Source: Cellulomonas edaphi
Lineage (GTDB): Bacteria > Actinomycetota > Actinomycetes > Actinomycetales > Cellulomonadaceae
Direction: 5' to 3'
Length of the DNA: 64,000 nucleotides
Assembly: GCF_030362815.1 (NCBI RefSeq)
Contig: NZ_JAUCGR010000002.1
Coordinates: 62,001 to 126,000 of the forward strand
Shown here: in pieces, positions 7,907 through 16,053 of the stretch
How positions within the stretch are numbered: position 1 is the first letter of the stretch
Layout: every line of letters begins with the position of its first letter
Notes under the pieces: generated by a model
Told to the model about the DNA's origin: nothing
What the model saw: the letters and a program-made list of their open reading frames with translations, nothing else
The model's database searches: none
Program-made: the position numbers and the translations under genes

Positions 7907-8570
7907 TCAGCGCGCCAGCAGGTCCTCCAGCGCCTCGCGCAGGTCGGGGTGCCGGAACGTGAACCCGGCGTCGGTCAGACGCGTCGAGATCGCGCGGCGT
8001 CCGGTCAGCCCGAGGCCGGGATCGGTACGCAGCGCGATGCTGCCCACGCGCACGACCCACTCCGGCGTCGGTGGCGCGGGTGGTCGGTGCACCACGGACC
8101 GGAGCGTCGCCATGAGCTCGGCGTTGCGGACGGGCTGCGGCGCGGTGGCGACCAGGACGCCTGACGGGGGCGGGGCCGCGGGGAGGTCGAGATCCGCCGC
8201 GTCGTCGCCGAGCGCCCAGTGCGCGATCCGCAGCCAGTCGTCGATGTGGAGCCAGCTGAACCACTGTCGTCCGCTCCCCACCCGGCCGCCCAGACCCCAG
8301 CGCGCCAGCCCGGCCAACCGGCCGAGCGCGGGGGTGTCGCGGTCGAGCACGATGCTCGTACGAAGCACCACCTGGCGATCCGCTCGCGCGCCCGCGGAGG
8401 CGGCCTCCCATGCCGTCGCCACGCCCGTCATCTGCGGCGGTCCGTCGACAGGGACGGGCGTGTCCTCCGTGACCAGCGTCTCCCTCGCGTCACCGAACAG
8501 CGCGAGCGTGCTCGCCTGCAGCCAGACCCCGTCGTCGAGCGCCGGCGGTCGGCACGGCGCCGCCCGGGCC
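7907..8570 (-). pseudogene. 5'-truncated TIGR01777-type NAD(P)-dependent epimerase (SDR39U1/YfcH-like)
   Basis: The C-terminal ~220 residues of an epimerase-family protein: VWLQASTLALFGDA (the catalytic-strand region), LRTSIVLDRDTPALGRL, the QWFSWLHIDDWLR signature and the DUF1731-like end FTFRHPDLREALEDLL. The N-terminal Rossmann half with the glycine-rich nucleotide-binding motif is absent. Upstream of about base 8570 the same frame stays open but encodes arginine-rich sequence unlike any dehydrogenase and overlaps the leader region of the catalase gene. The family normally has about 300 residues or more. It is the second truncated minus-strand gene in 3 kb. Function of the family is poorly known; this copy cannot bind cofactor normally. 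Confidence 0.75.
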
Positions 8571-8790
8571 TCCCTTCCGGTCGCAAGCCCACAAGGACTG
8601 GCATACGGTCCGAGAACTGCCCCGTTCGATCGGGGCCCTGCGCCCCGGGACAAGAAACGCTGCCGGGTGGTCGCGCAGCGCAGATGCGCTCGACGCCAGC
8701 CGACGCCCTCCGCGTCGTTGCAGTGCGCCGTCGCACCACCAGAGCAAGCCCGGGGGCAACGCTGCCCCCCTGACGACCGAGGGAGCATTC
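8571..8790. other. Leader/promoter region of the manganese catalase gene
   Basis: No gene can be supported here. A TACGGT at 8604-8609 could be a -10 but lacks a good -35. A hairpin (arms 8752-8758 and 8763-8769) lies just before the ribosome-binding site, so the leader may influence translation. Confidence 0.4.
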
Positions 8791-9750
8791 ATGTACCTGC
8801 ACGTACAGCGCCTGATCAACGAGATCGCCGCGGACGAGCCGGACCCGGCTGCCGCCAACGCCCTGCAGGAGGGTCTCGGCGGCCAGTTCGGCGAGATGCG
8901 CACGATGATGCAGTACCTGTTCCAGAGCATCAACTTCCGCGGCCCGGCCGCCAAGCCGTACCGCGACCTGCTGCAGGGGATCGGCACCGAGGAGATCAGC
9001 CACGTCGAGCTGATCGGCACCACCATCGCCCGCCTGCTCGACGGTTCGCCCCGCTACAACGGCAAGAAGACCGACCCGCTCGACGAGCCGGGTTCCGGGG
9101 GTGACATCCCGCTGCGGATGGCGCTCGACCAGAGCAACATCCACCACTACCTCGTGGCGTCGCAGGGCGCGCTGCCGGTGGACGCGGCCGGCAACCCGTG
9201 GAGCGGCTCGTACGTCTACAACTCGGGCAACCTCGTGCTCGACCTGCTCTACAACCTCATGCTCGAGTCGACCGGCCGGCTGCAGAAGTGCCGGATCTAC
9301 GAGATGACGGACAACAAGTCGGCGCGGTCGACGATCGCCTACCTCATCGTCCGGGACCAGGCGCACGAGAACGCCTACGCGCGCGCCCTCGAGACGCTCG
9401 GCGTGGACTGGGCCAAGGTGCTGCCCATCCCGAAGACCAACGCGGAGAAGTTCCCCGAGGTCAAGAAGCTCGTGGACCTCGGGCTGCAGAGCAAGCAGTA
9501 CAGCTTCGACCTGACCGCCTCGTCCGAGGCCGGGCGGATCTTCCAGGGCATGTCGCCGTCCAAGGACGGCACGCAGCTCGACGCGAGCGAGCAGGCGCCC
9601 GCGGGCGTGCCGTCGACCATCGCCGAGGAGCGGTTCGAGGAGTTCAGCCCCGGCCTGGATCCCGAGCTGCTCGCGCTCATCCAGGCGACGGCCGACATCG
9701 AGATGGCCGAGGTGCAGCCCTTGTACGGGCCCATCCCGCCTACCAGCTGA
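8791..9750 (+). CDS. Manganese catalase
   Basis: A 319-residue non-haem catalase that disproportionates hydrogen peroxide with a dimanganese centre in a four-helix ferritin-like bundle; it acts in the cytoplasm. Visible ligand motifs: E35 in GGQFGEMRTMMQY, E68 and H71 in GTEEISHVE, a glutamate in NLMLESTGRLQKCR (about 155) and a histidine in RDQAHENAYARAL (about 188). Length and order fit the KatN/Mn-catalase family. The ATG follows GAGGGAG seven bases upstream. A short hairpin precedes the ribosome-binding site, and a strong terminator follows 8 bases after the stop, so it is a single-gene unit. It lies against a truncated epimerase, which suggests the region was rearranged. Confidence 0.95.
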   Translation: MYLHVQRLINEIAADEPDPAAANALQEGLGGQFGEMRTMMQYLFQSINFRGPAAKPYRDLLQGIGTEEISHVELIGTTIARLLDGSPRYNGKKTDPLDEPGSGGDIPLRMALDQSNIHHYLVASQGALPVDAAGNPWSGSYVYNSGNLVLDLLYNLMLESTGRLQKCRIYEMTDNKSARSTIAYLIVRDQAHENAYARALETLGVDWAKVLPIPKTNAEKFPEVKKLVDLGLQSKQYSFDLTASSEAGRIFQGMSPSKDGTQLDASEQAPAGVPSTIAEERFEEFSPGLDPELLALIQATADIEMAEVQPLYGPIPPTS

Positions 9751-9758
9751 CGCGAGCA

Positions 9759-9797
9759 GACCGGACCGGCCGCCGACGATCGGCGGTCGGTCCGGTC
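9759..9797 (+). terminator. Terminator hairpin after manganese catalase
   Basis: An 18-bp inverted repeat (9759-9776 and 9780-9797) with a three-base loop and a single G-U pair. It lies between convergent genes and can serve both the catalase and the ABC importer operon. Confidence 0.85.
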
Positions 9798-9813
9798 GCC
9801 TGCCCCGTCCGCC

Positions 9814-10599
9814 TCAGAACGGGTGCAAGAGCCGACGCAGGAACTGCCGCGTCCGCTCGTGCTGCGGCTCGCGCAGCAGCTGGTCGGGGCGCCCTCGCTC
9901 GACGACAGTCCCGCCGTCGATGAACGCCACCTCGTGCGCGACCTCGCGGGCGAACTGCAGCTCGTGCGTGACGATCACCATCGTCCAGCCCTCGAGCGCC
10001 AGCTCCTTGATGAGCCCGAGCACGTCGCCGACGAGCTCGGGGTCCAGGGCGGAGGTCGGCTCGTCGAACAGCAGCAGCCGCGGGCGCAGCGCGAGCGCCC
10101 GGACGATGCCGACGCGCTGCTGCTGCCCGCCGGACAGCTCGAACGGGTAGGTGTCGCGCTTGTCGGCGAGCCCCACGCGCTCCAACAGCTCGAGCGCCTC
10201 GGCGCGCACCTCCGCCTCCGGTCGGCGCTGGACGACGAGGGGTCCTTCGATGATGTTCTCGATGGCCGTCTTGTGGGGGAACAGGTTGTAGTGCTGGAAC
10301 ACCATGGCCGACTGGTCGCGCAGGCTCGCGAGCTGGGCCTTGGACGGGGTGACGCCGAAGTCGACCGTCGGGGCGCGCCCGATGGTGATCGTCCCGCCGT
10401 CGGCGACCTCGAGCCCGTTCAGGCAGCGCAGCGCGGTCGTCTTGCCGGAGCCCGACGGCCCGATGATGGCGAGCACCTGCCCGGCGCTGACGGACAGGTC
10501 CACCGAGCGCAGCACCTCGGTGGAGCCGAAGCTCTTGCGCAGCCCGACGACGTCGAGCAGGGGAGTGCCCGCGGGAACGGTGGGTTCAATGGGCGACAT
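9814..10599 (-). CDS. Polar amino-acid ABC transporter, ATP-binding protein
   Basis: A 261-residue ATPase of the GlnQ/TcyC type that powers amino-acid import at the inner face of the membrane. It shows Walker A GPSGSGKTT (about 44-52), the Q-loop AMVFQHYNLFPHKT, signature ELSGGQQQR, Walker B LLLFDEPTSALD and the switch histidine in VIVTHELQFA. It is the last gene of a binding protein-permease-ATPase operon and overlaps the permease gene by 14 bases. The ATG is embedded in the permease end, so translation is likely coupled. The operon terminates at the shared hairpin downstream. Confidence 0.94.
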   Translation of the reverse strand: MSPIEPTVPAGTPLLDVVGLRKSFGSTEVLRSVDLSVSAGQVLAIIGPSGSGKTTALRCLNGLEVADGGTITIGRAPTVDFGVTPSKAQLASLRDQSAMVFQHYNLFPHKTAIENIIEGPLVVQRRPEAEVRAEALELLERVGLADKRDTYPFELSGGQQQRVGIVRALALRPRLLLFDEPTSALDPELVGDVLGLIKELALEGWTMVIVTHELQFAREVAHEVAFIDGGTVVERGRPDQLLREPQHERTRQFLRRLLHPF

Positions 10600-11254
10600 A
10601 CCGGTCCAATCGTGTCTCCAAGGCGCTCTGCAGCGACGAGAGCACCAGGCAGATGAGCCAGTAGATGAGCCCCGCCTCGATGTAGAGCAGCATGAACTCC
10701 TGGCTGAACGCCGCGATGCGCTGCGCCTCACGGAACATCTCCGTGACGAGAATGAGCGAGGCGAGCGAGGTGTCCTTGACCAGGCTGATGAACGTGTTGG
10801 ACAGCGGGGGCACCGACACGCGCGCGGCCTGCGGCAGGATGATCCGCCGCAGCGCCACGGAGCGAGACATGCCGACCATGTAGGCCGCCTCCCACTGGCC
10901 CTTGGGCACGGACAGGATCGCGGCACGGATGATCTCGGCCGCGTAGCCGCCGACGTTGATGACGAACGCCAGGATCGCGCTGGGCCACGGAGGGATGACC
11001 ACTCCGACCGACGGCAGCCCGTAGAAGATCACGAACAGCTGCACCAGCAGCGGGGTGCCGCGCACGACGGAGATGTACGCGCGCGCCACGCCCGAGAGCC
11101 ACCGGCGGCTGGACAGCCGCATGAGGGCCAGCACCAGCGCGAGCGCGAGTCCGCCGGCGAACGAGATCAGGGCGAGGGGGATGGTCGCGGTGACCGCCGC
11201 GACCACCAGCGGGCGCAGCGAGGCGACGAACAGCTCCCACGAGCTCTGGTCCAT
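10586..11254 (-). CDS. Polar amino-acid ABC transporter, permease
   Basis: A 222-residue membrane protein of the HisM/GlnP type with about five helices. The coupling motif is visible as EIIRAAILSVPKGQWEAA (about 108-125), followed by the TFISLVKDTSLA segment typical of the family. It forms the translocation channel with the ATPase encoded immediately downstream, with which it overlaps by 14 bases. A 27-base gap separates it from the upstream binding-protein gene. Single-permease operons of this type usually assemble as homodimers. Confidence 0.93.
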   Translation of the reverse strand: MDQSSWELFVASLRPLVVAAVTATIPLALISFAGGLALALVLALMRLSSRRWLSGVARAYISVVRGTPLLVQLFVIFYGLPSVGVVIPPWPSAILAFVINVGGYAAEIIRAAILSVPKGQWEAAYMVGMSRSVALRRIILPQAARVSVPPLSNTFISLVKDTSLASLILVTEMFREAQRIAAFSQEFMLLYIEAGLIYWLICLVLSSLQSALETRLDRYVAH

Positions 11255-11281
11255 CAGAGCCGCCCGCCGCGGTGCGCCAAA

Positions 11282-12112
11282 TCAGTGCGTGACGTCTTCA
11301 CCGAAGTACTTCGTCGAGATCTCCGCGAGGGTGCCGTCCGCCGACAGTTCGGCGAGCGCGTCGTTGACGGCGCCGACGAGCGAGTCGCTCCCCTTCGCGA
11401 AGGGGAACGCGCTCTGCGACGTGTCGTCGGTCTCCGCGACCGTCTTGATCCCCGACGCGTTCTCCGTCGTCGTGTAGTCGAGGTAGGTGAGCTTGTCGTT
11501 GATCGTCGCGTCCACACGCTTCTGCTCGACGAGCGCGACGGCCTGCGCCCAGCCCTCCACCGCCTCGACGGTCGCGCCGTGCTCCTTGGCCAGGTCGGAC
11601 CAGACGCTCGTCAGCGACTGCGCCGACGTCTTGCCCTTGAGGTCGTCGAAGGAGGAGATCGACGTGTTGTCGGACCGCACCACCAGGACGCCGGTCGAGA
11701 CCGTGTACGGCGTGGAGAACGTGTACTTCGCGATGCGCTCGGGCGTGAGGGTGACCTGGTTCGCGATCATGTCGAAGCGGCCCGCATCCAGGCCTGCGAA
11801 GATCGCGTCCCACTGCGTCTCCTCGAACTTCACGTCGACGCCGAGCTTCTCGCCGACCGCGCGCGCGATGTCGACGTCGAACCCGGTCAGGTCGCCCGAG
11901 CCGCCCTCGTGGAACGAGAACGGACGGTAGGTGCCCTCGGTGGCCACGACGAGGACCCCCGCCTTCTTCACGTCGGCGAGCGAGGTGTCCGCGCCCGGCG
12001 TGCCGCTCCCGCTCGTCTCCGACTCGCCCGATCCTCCCGACGAGCAGGCGCCGACCAGCAGGCCCAGGCCGACGAGCATCGCCGCGCCCCTGCGTGCAGT
12101 CCTCGATCGCAT
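11282..12112 (-). CDS. Amino-acid ABC transporter substrate-binding lipoprotein (cystine-type candidate)
   Basis: A 276-residue exported solute-binding protein. It has a lipoprotein signal with lipobox LVGAC (cysteine at 23), a short Ser/Gly linker, and a two-lobe SBP family 3 domain with the motifs GFDVDIARAVGEKLG and WDAIFAGLDAGRFDMIANQV. The latter resembles TcyA/FliY-type cystine-binding proteins, so cystine or another polar amino acid is the likely ligand, but binding specificity is inference. It is the first gene of the three-gene importer operon and has GGAGGA 7 bases before the ATG. Its higher expected expression fits its first position. Confidence 0.9.
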   Translation of the reverse strand: MRSRTARRGAAMLVGLGLLVGACSSGGSGESETSGSGTPGADTSLADVKKAGVLVVATEGTYRPFSFHEGGSGDLTGFDVDIARAVGEKLGVDVKFEETQWDAIFAGLDAGRFDMIANQVTLTPERIAKYTFSTPYTVSTGVLVVRSDNTSISSFDDLKGKTSAQSLTSVWSDLAKEHGATVEAVEGWAQAVALVEQKRVDATINDKLTYLDYTTTENASGIKTVAETDDTSQSAFPFAKGSDSLVGAVNDALAELSADGTLAEISTKYFGEDVTH

Positions 12113-12232
12113 CGCGCCGTCCTCCGTCCAGTAGCAGTGATGCCAGCCAACTACAGGGACGCGCGGAAGGCGACCGCGGAAGACCCGAGCTGTCGCGAGC
12201 CGCGGCCCCTGGACCTCACCACACCGGTTTGG

Positions 12233-12238
12233 CAGGGT
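12233..12238 (+). promoter_or_regulatory. -10-like hexamer (CAGGGT) for a leaderless start
   Basis: Ends 7 bases before GTG 12246, with no Shine-Dalgarno between; it fits the leaderless pattern of the window. Confidence 0.35.
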
Positions 12239-12245
12239 TGCGCAC

Positions 12246-13443
12246 GTGTCCGAGCCGCTGCGCCGTCACCTGTGGTCGGCCAACCTGCGCACGACCCCCG
12301 AGGACCACCGGGTCACCACCTTCGAGCTGTTCTTCGACCTCGTCTACGTCTTCGCCTTCACCCAGGTCAGTCATCTGCTCACCGAGACCCAGAGCCCGCG
12401 CGGCGTGGTCCAGGCGCTCACCGTGCTGGGCTTCATGTGGTGGACCTGGACGTCGTACAGCTGGCTGGCCAACCAGTCGCCCGCCGACCAGGGTCCGCTG
12501 CGGATCGGGATGGGGGTGGCGATGGCCGCCGCGTTCGTGGCGACGCTGGCGATCCCCGAGGCGTTCCACGACCTGCCCGGCGGCCTGTTCGGCCCGATGG
12601 TGCTGCTGGTCGCGTACATGGTCGCGCGCGTGGTGCACGGGTTCCTCTACGTCCTGGCGTCCGCCGGTGACCCGGGCCTGCGGCGGCAGCTCGTCCTGAC
12701 AGCCGCCGTGGCGATCGTCCCCTCCACGGCGCTGCTCGTGGTGGGCGCGGTGGTGGGGGAGCCCGCACAGACCTGGATATGGCTGGCGGCCTTCGCGCTC
12801 GACGTGCTGCTCACGCTGCTCACCGGGCGGCACGGGAGCTGGCGGCTGTACTCGCCGACGCACTGGGCGGAGCGGTACGGGCTCGTCGTCATCCTCGCGC
12901 TCGGGGAGTCGGTGGTCTCGATCGGCGTGGGCGCCTCGCACCTGCCGGTGAGCTGGCCGGTGATCGCCGGCGCCGTCGTCGCGATCGCGCTCGCGATCCT
13001 GCTGTGGTGGATCTACTTCGTGACCGCGGCCCCCCACGCCGAGCACCGGCTGGGCCGGACTGAGCGGCGTCCCGCGGTCCGAGTACGCGACGCTCGCGTA
13101 CACGTACCTCCACTACGTGCTCATCGCCTCGATCGTCGTCGTCGCCGTCGGTATCGAGGAGGCCATGGCGCACGTCGACTCGCGCGAGGACCTCGGCGGC
13201 TTCGGGGCCGCAGCGCTCGCGGTCGGGATCGCCGTGTACCTCGTCGGCGTCACGGTGCTGGTGCGCTCCGCGGGAAGGGGATGGGTGTGGCGGCGGCTGG
13301 TCGAGGCGGCACTCCTCGTCGCGCTCGTGCCGGTCCTGGCGGGCATGCCCTCGCTGCGCGCGCTGTCGCTGGTCGTCGGCGTCGCCTACGTCTTCGCCAT
13401 CGGCGCGCGGGTCGCGGAGCTGCGGCCGCGGCCGGGCGCCTGA
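12246..13443 (+). pseudogene. ltrA-like low-temperature-requirement membrane protein, frameshifted
   Basis: Together the two reading frames encode a full-length (about 398-residue) LtrA family protein with about ten membrane helices. The first frame has the family N-terminus TTFELFFDLVYVFAFTQVSH and HWAERYGLVVILALGESVV, and runs correctly to about EHRLGR (13058). Homology then continues in the next frame as LSGVPRSEYATLAYTYLHYV from base 13060 to the stop at 13441. One extra base (or two missing) around 13056-13060 accounts for this. Without the shift the protein would end in about 170 residues of arginine-rich nonsense. The biochemical role of LtrA proteins is unclear. Whether this is a true mutation or a sequencing error cannot be decided here. 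Confidence 0.8.
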
Positions 13444-13531
13444 CCGCTCACCGACCCCGTGCGTTTCTACGACGGGGCGCGGGTCGTGGTGGCGCCGGGT
13501 GGCGGGTGCGAGCGGCGCGTGACTCGCGGCC

Positions 13532-14890
13532 CTACAGCCGCTCGGTCGCGCCGTCGGGGACCGACGCAGGGGAGGCGGGCTCCTGACCGGTGCCGCGCCA
13601 CGTCTCGAGGACCCGCATCAGGTGGTAGGTCCCCAGGGCGGCGGCGGTGCCGAGCGCGATGCCGCCGAAGACGAGGTCGCCCGGTGCCCACGTGAAGTTG
13701 GCGATACCCACGACGAGCGCGACTGCCGCCGTCGTGAGGTTCTTGGGGTCGGAGAAGTCGACGCGGTTCTGGACCCAGATGCGGGCACCGAGGACGCCGA
13801 TCATCCCGTACAGCACCGTGGTGGCCCCGCCCAGGACGCCTGCGGGGATCGACGCGACGACCTCGCCGAACTTCGGCGACAGCGAGAGCACCAGCGCCGT
13901 CGCGGCGGCGACCCAGTACGCCGCAGTCGAGTAGACCTTCGTCGCGGCCATGACACCGATGTTCTCGGCGTACGTGGTGGTGCCCGACCCGCCGCCGAGC
14001 CCGGCGAGGGCGGTCGCGATGCCGTCCGACAGCAGAGCGCGGCCGGCCAGCGGGTCGAGGTCGCGACCCGTCATGGCTGCGACCGACTTCACGTGCCCGA
14101 TGTTCTCGGCGATCAGGACGAGCACAACGGGCACGAACAGGCCGAGGACGGAGACGTGGAACGACGGCCCGACGAAGTCGGGAAAGCCGACCCAGTCGGC
14201 CTTGCGGACCCCGTCGAAGCTGACCTCGCCGCGGAGCGTCGCCACGCCGTAGCCGACGAGGACGCCCACCAGGATGGACAGGCGCCCCAGGATGCCGCGG
14301 AACAGGACCGTGACCAGGATGATCGCGAGCAGCGTGGCGAGCGCGGTCACGGGAGCGGCGCGGAACCCGTTGGTGCACGACTCGACGATCGCGCCGTCGA
14401 CGACGTCCTGCTGGCAGGTGCCCCAGGCGGTCGGCGCGAGGTTGAGCCCGATCAGCGCCACGATCGTGCCCGTGACCACCGGCGGCATGAGGGCGTTGAT
14501 CCACCCCGTTCCCGCCACGTGCACGACGAGCCCGACGACGGCCAGCAGCGCACCGACCACGACGATCCCGCCGAGGGCCGCCGACTGGCCGCCCGAGGCG
14601 GTGGCGGCCGCGATCGGCGCGATGAACGCGAACGAGGAGCCGAGGTAGCTCGGGAGCTGGTTCCGGGTGATGAGCAGGAAGACGACCGTGCCGATGGCCG
14701 AGAAGAACAGCGTCGTGGCGGGGGAGAACCCCGTCAGCAGCGGCACCAGGAAGGTCGCGCCGAACATGGCGACGACGTGCTGCATGCCGATGCCGATGGT
14801 GCGCGGCCAGCTCAGGCGCTCCTCGGGCGCCACCACCTCGCCGGCGGGGATCGTCCGTCCGTTGCCGTGCAGCTTCCATCCGATGCTCAT
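13532..14890 (-). CDS. NCS2 family uracil/xanthine permease
   Basis: A 452-residue nucleobase:cation symporter with about 14 hydrophobic segments. It imports uracil or xanthine with protons. Family features include QHVVAMFGATFLVPLLTGF in the first helix and the substrate-site segments VLIAENIGHVKSV and GLGGGSGTTTYAENIGVMA, the last being the classic UraA/UapA signature with the binding glutamate. The close match to UraA-type motifs favours uracil, but xanthine cannot be excluded. No pyrimidine genes are adjacent. It is convergent with the frameshifted ltrA and separated by 116 bases from the upstream glycosyltransferase gene. Confidence 0.92.
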   Translation of the reverse strand: MSIGWKLHGNGRTIPAGEVVAPEERLSWPRTIGIGMQHVVAMFGATFLVPLLTGFSPATTLFFSAIGTVVFLLITRNQLPSYLGSSFAFIAPIAAATASGGQSAALGGIVVVGALLAVVGLVVHVAGTGWINALMPPVVTGTIVALIGLNLAPTAWGTCQQDVVDGAIVESCTNGFRAAPVTALATLLAIILVTVLFRGILGRLSILVGVLVGYGVATLRGEVSFDGVRKADWVGFPDFVGPSFHVSVLGLFVPVVLVLIAENIGHVKSVAAMTGRDLDPLAGRALLSDGIATALAGLGGGSGTTTYAENIGVMAATKVYSTAAYWVAAATALVLSLSPKFGEVVASIPAGVLGGATTVLYGMIGVLGARIWVQNRVDFSDPKNLTTAAVALVVGIANFTWAPGDLVFGGIALGTAAALGTYHLMRVLETWRGTGQEPASPASVPDGATERL

Positions 14891-15006
14891 GGGTCGTCCT
14901 CGTCGTCGCGGCTCGGGCCAGGGGGCAGCGCGGCGGCGCGGCCAGCGGGACCGTAGCAACTGGGCCCGCCGTCGGACCACCGCAGGGGATCGCGCCGGCA
15001 TCCCGG

Positions 15007-16053
15007 TCACCCGAACCAGTGGTGCACGCGGGCCCGCAGCTCCTCGTCGAACCGGTCGTCCGAGTGCCGTTCGCGCAGCCAGCGGGCGAAGCTCCCGCCG
15101 GCGCACGCATCCATCGCCCACCGGCACGCCGCCGGCTCGCTCACGGCGCGCAGCAGCATGGCGGTCGCCTCGGCGGTGCTGCGGTACACGAGCGGGTAGT
15201 GCTCCGGGAGGATCGCGTGCACCCACGGGCGGTCGGGGAACACCCCCACCGCCCCGGCGACGAGCGCCTCGATGTACTCCAACCCGTACGACTCCTCGGT
15301 GGCCGTCGCCAGGAACGCCGTGGTTCGTGCCAGCGCCGCCCAGTAGTCCTCGCGGGTTGCCGTCAGGGGCCCGACCCAGGCCCAGTCGCGGGTCGAGAGC
15401 CTCATCGCCCGCTCCGAGACCAGGTGCGAGTCGACCAGCCGCGCCTCGACGCGCAGCGGTGTCCGCCGGGCGACCGCCTCGACGACCTCGACGAAGAGGT
15501 CGGGCCGCTTGCGGGCCGACAGCGAGATCGCCGGGTAGAGGACCACCGGGACGTCCGTCTCCTCGCGGGGGTGCCGGTGGTCGAGCCGGATGCCGAGGTT
15601 GACCCACGCGATGCGGGCCTTCTCGGCGATCGCGGGGACGGTCCACCGGCCGACGATCTCCCGGACCTCGCGCGCGGTGCGCTCCGAGTTGGCGAACGTG
15701 GGGAACAGGGCGCACGACAGGGCGAGCGCGGCGCGGTCCACGTCGTGCTCGAACTGCGAGGTGTTCCACCAGACGAAGTTCATCAGGCGTGGCTCGGGGC
15801 ACGTGCGGGCCAGGGTGCGCCAGACGCTCACCGAGTCCACGACGTTCATGTTGACGACGACGGTGTCCGTCGCGTCGAGGAACTCGACGGGCAGCATGTC
15901 GAAGCCGTCGCAGCGGCGCGGCCCTTCGCCGACCAGGATCGACTGCGGGAACACCCGCAGCAGCCGACGCACAAGGGTCGCACCGGCGTCGTGCCCGGCG
16001 ACGTGCCCGTCGGGATCGACGAGCACGTCACCGTAGCGGACGGCGATCCTCAT
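15007..16053 (-). CDS. Glycosyltransferase-like protein (GT-B fold candidate)
   Basis: A 348-residue soluble protein. The C-terminal half resembles GT4-type transferases: VVLYPAISLSARKRPDLFVE starts the second Rossmann domain and ATEESYGLEYIEALVAGAVG is the E-x7-E-like nucleotide-sugar site. The N-terminal half is less typical. Donor and acceptor are unknown. The start codon overlaps the stop of the pyrophosphatase gene upstream (ATGA), so it is translationally coupled to hppA and forms a two-gene operon. This coupling is unusual; the functional link to proton pumping is not obvious. Confidence in the fold is moderate and in the activity lower. Confidence 0.7.
   Translation of the reverse strand: MRIAVRYGDVLVDPDGHVAGHDAGATLVRRLLRVFPQSILVGEGPRRCDGFDMLPVEFLDATDTVVVNMNVVDSVSVWRTLARTCPEPRLMNFVWWNTSQFEHDVDRAALALSCALFPTFANSERTAREVREIVGRWTVPAIAEKARIAWVNLGIRLDHRHPREETDVPVVLYPAISLSARKRPDLFVEVVEAVARRTPLRVEARLVDSHLVSERAMRLSTRDWAWVGPLTATREDYWAALARTTAFLATATEESYGLEYIEALVAGAVGVFPDRPWVHAILPEHYPLVYRSTAEATAMLLRAVSEPAACRWAMDACAGGSFARWLRERHSDDRFDEELRARVHHWFG

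Noticed and set aside
8604..8609. Promoter of the manganese catalase gene
   Set aside because: TACGGT is present, but no -35 at 16-18 bases is convincing and the leader would be long; kept only as a possibility.
13467..15110. Long alternative minus-strand frame over the permease gene
   Set aside because: Composition is arginine-rich and lacks membrane helices; the overlapping frame encodes the complete NCS2 permease.
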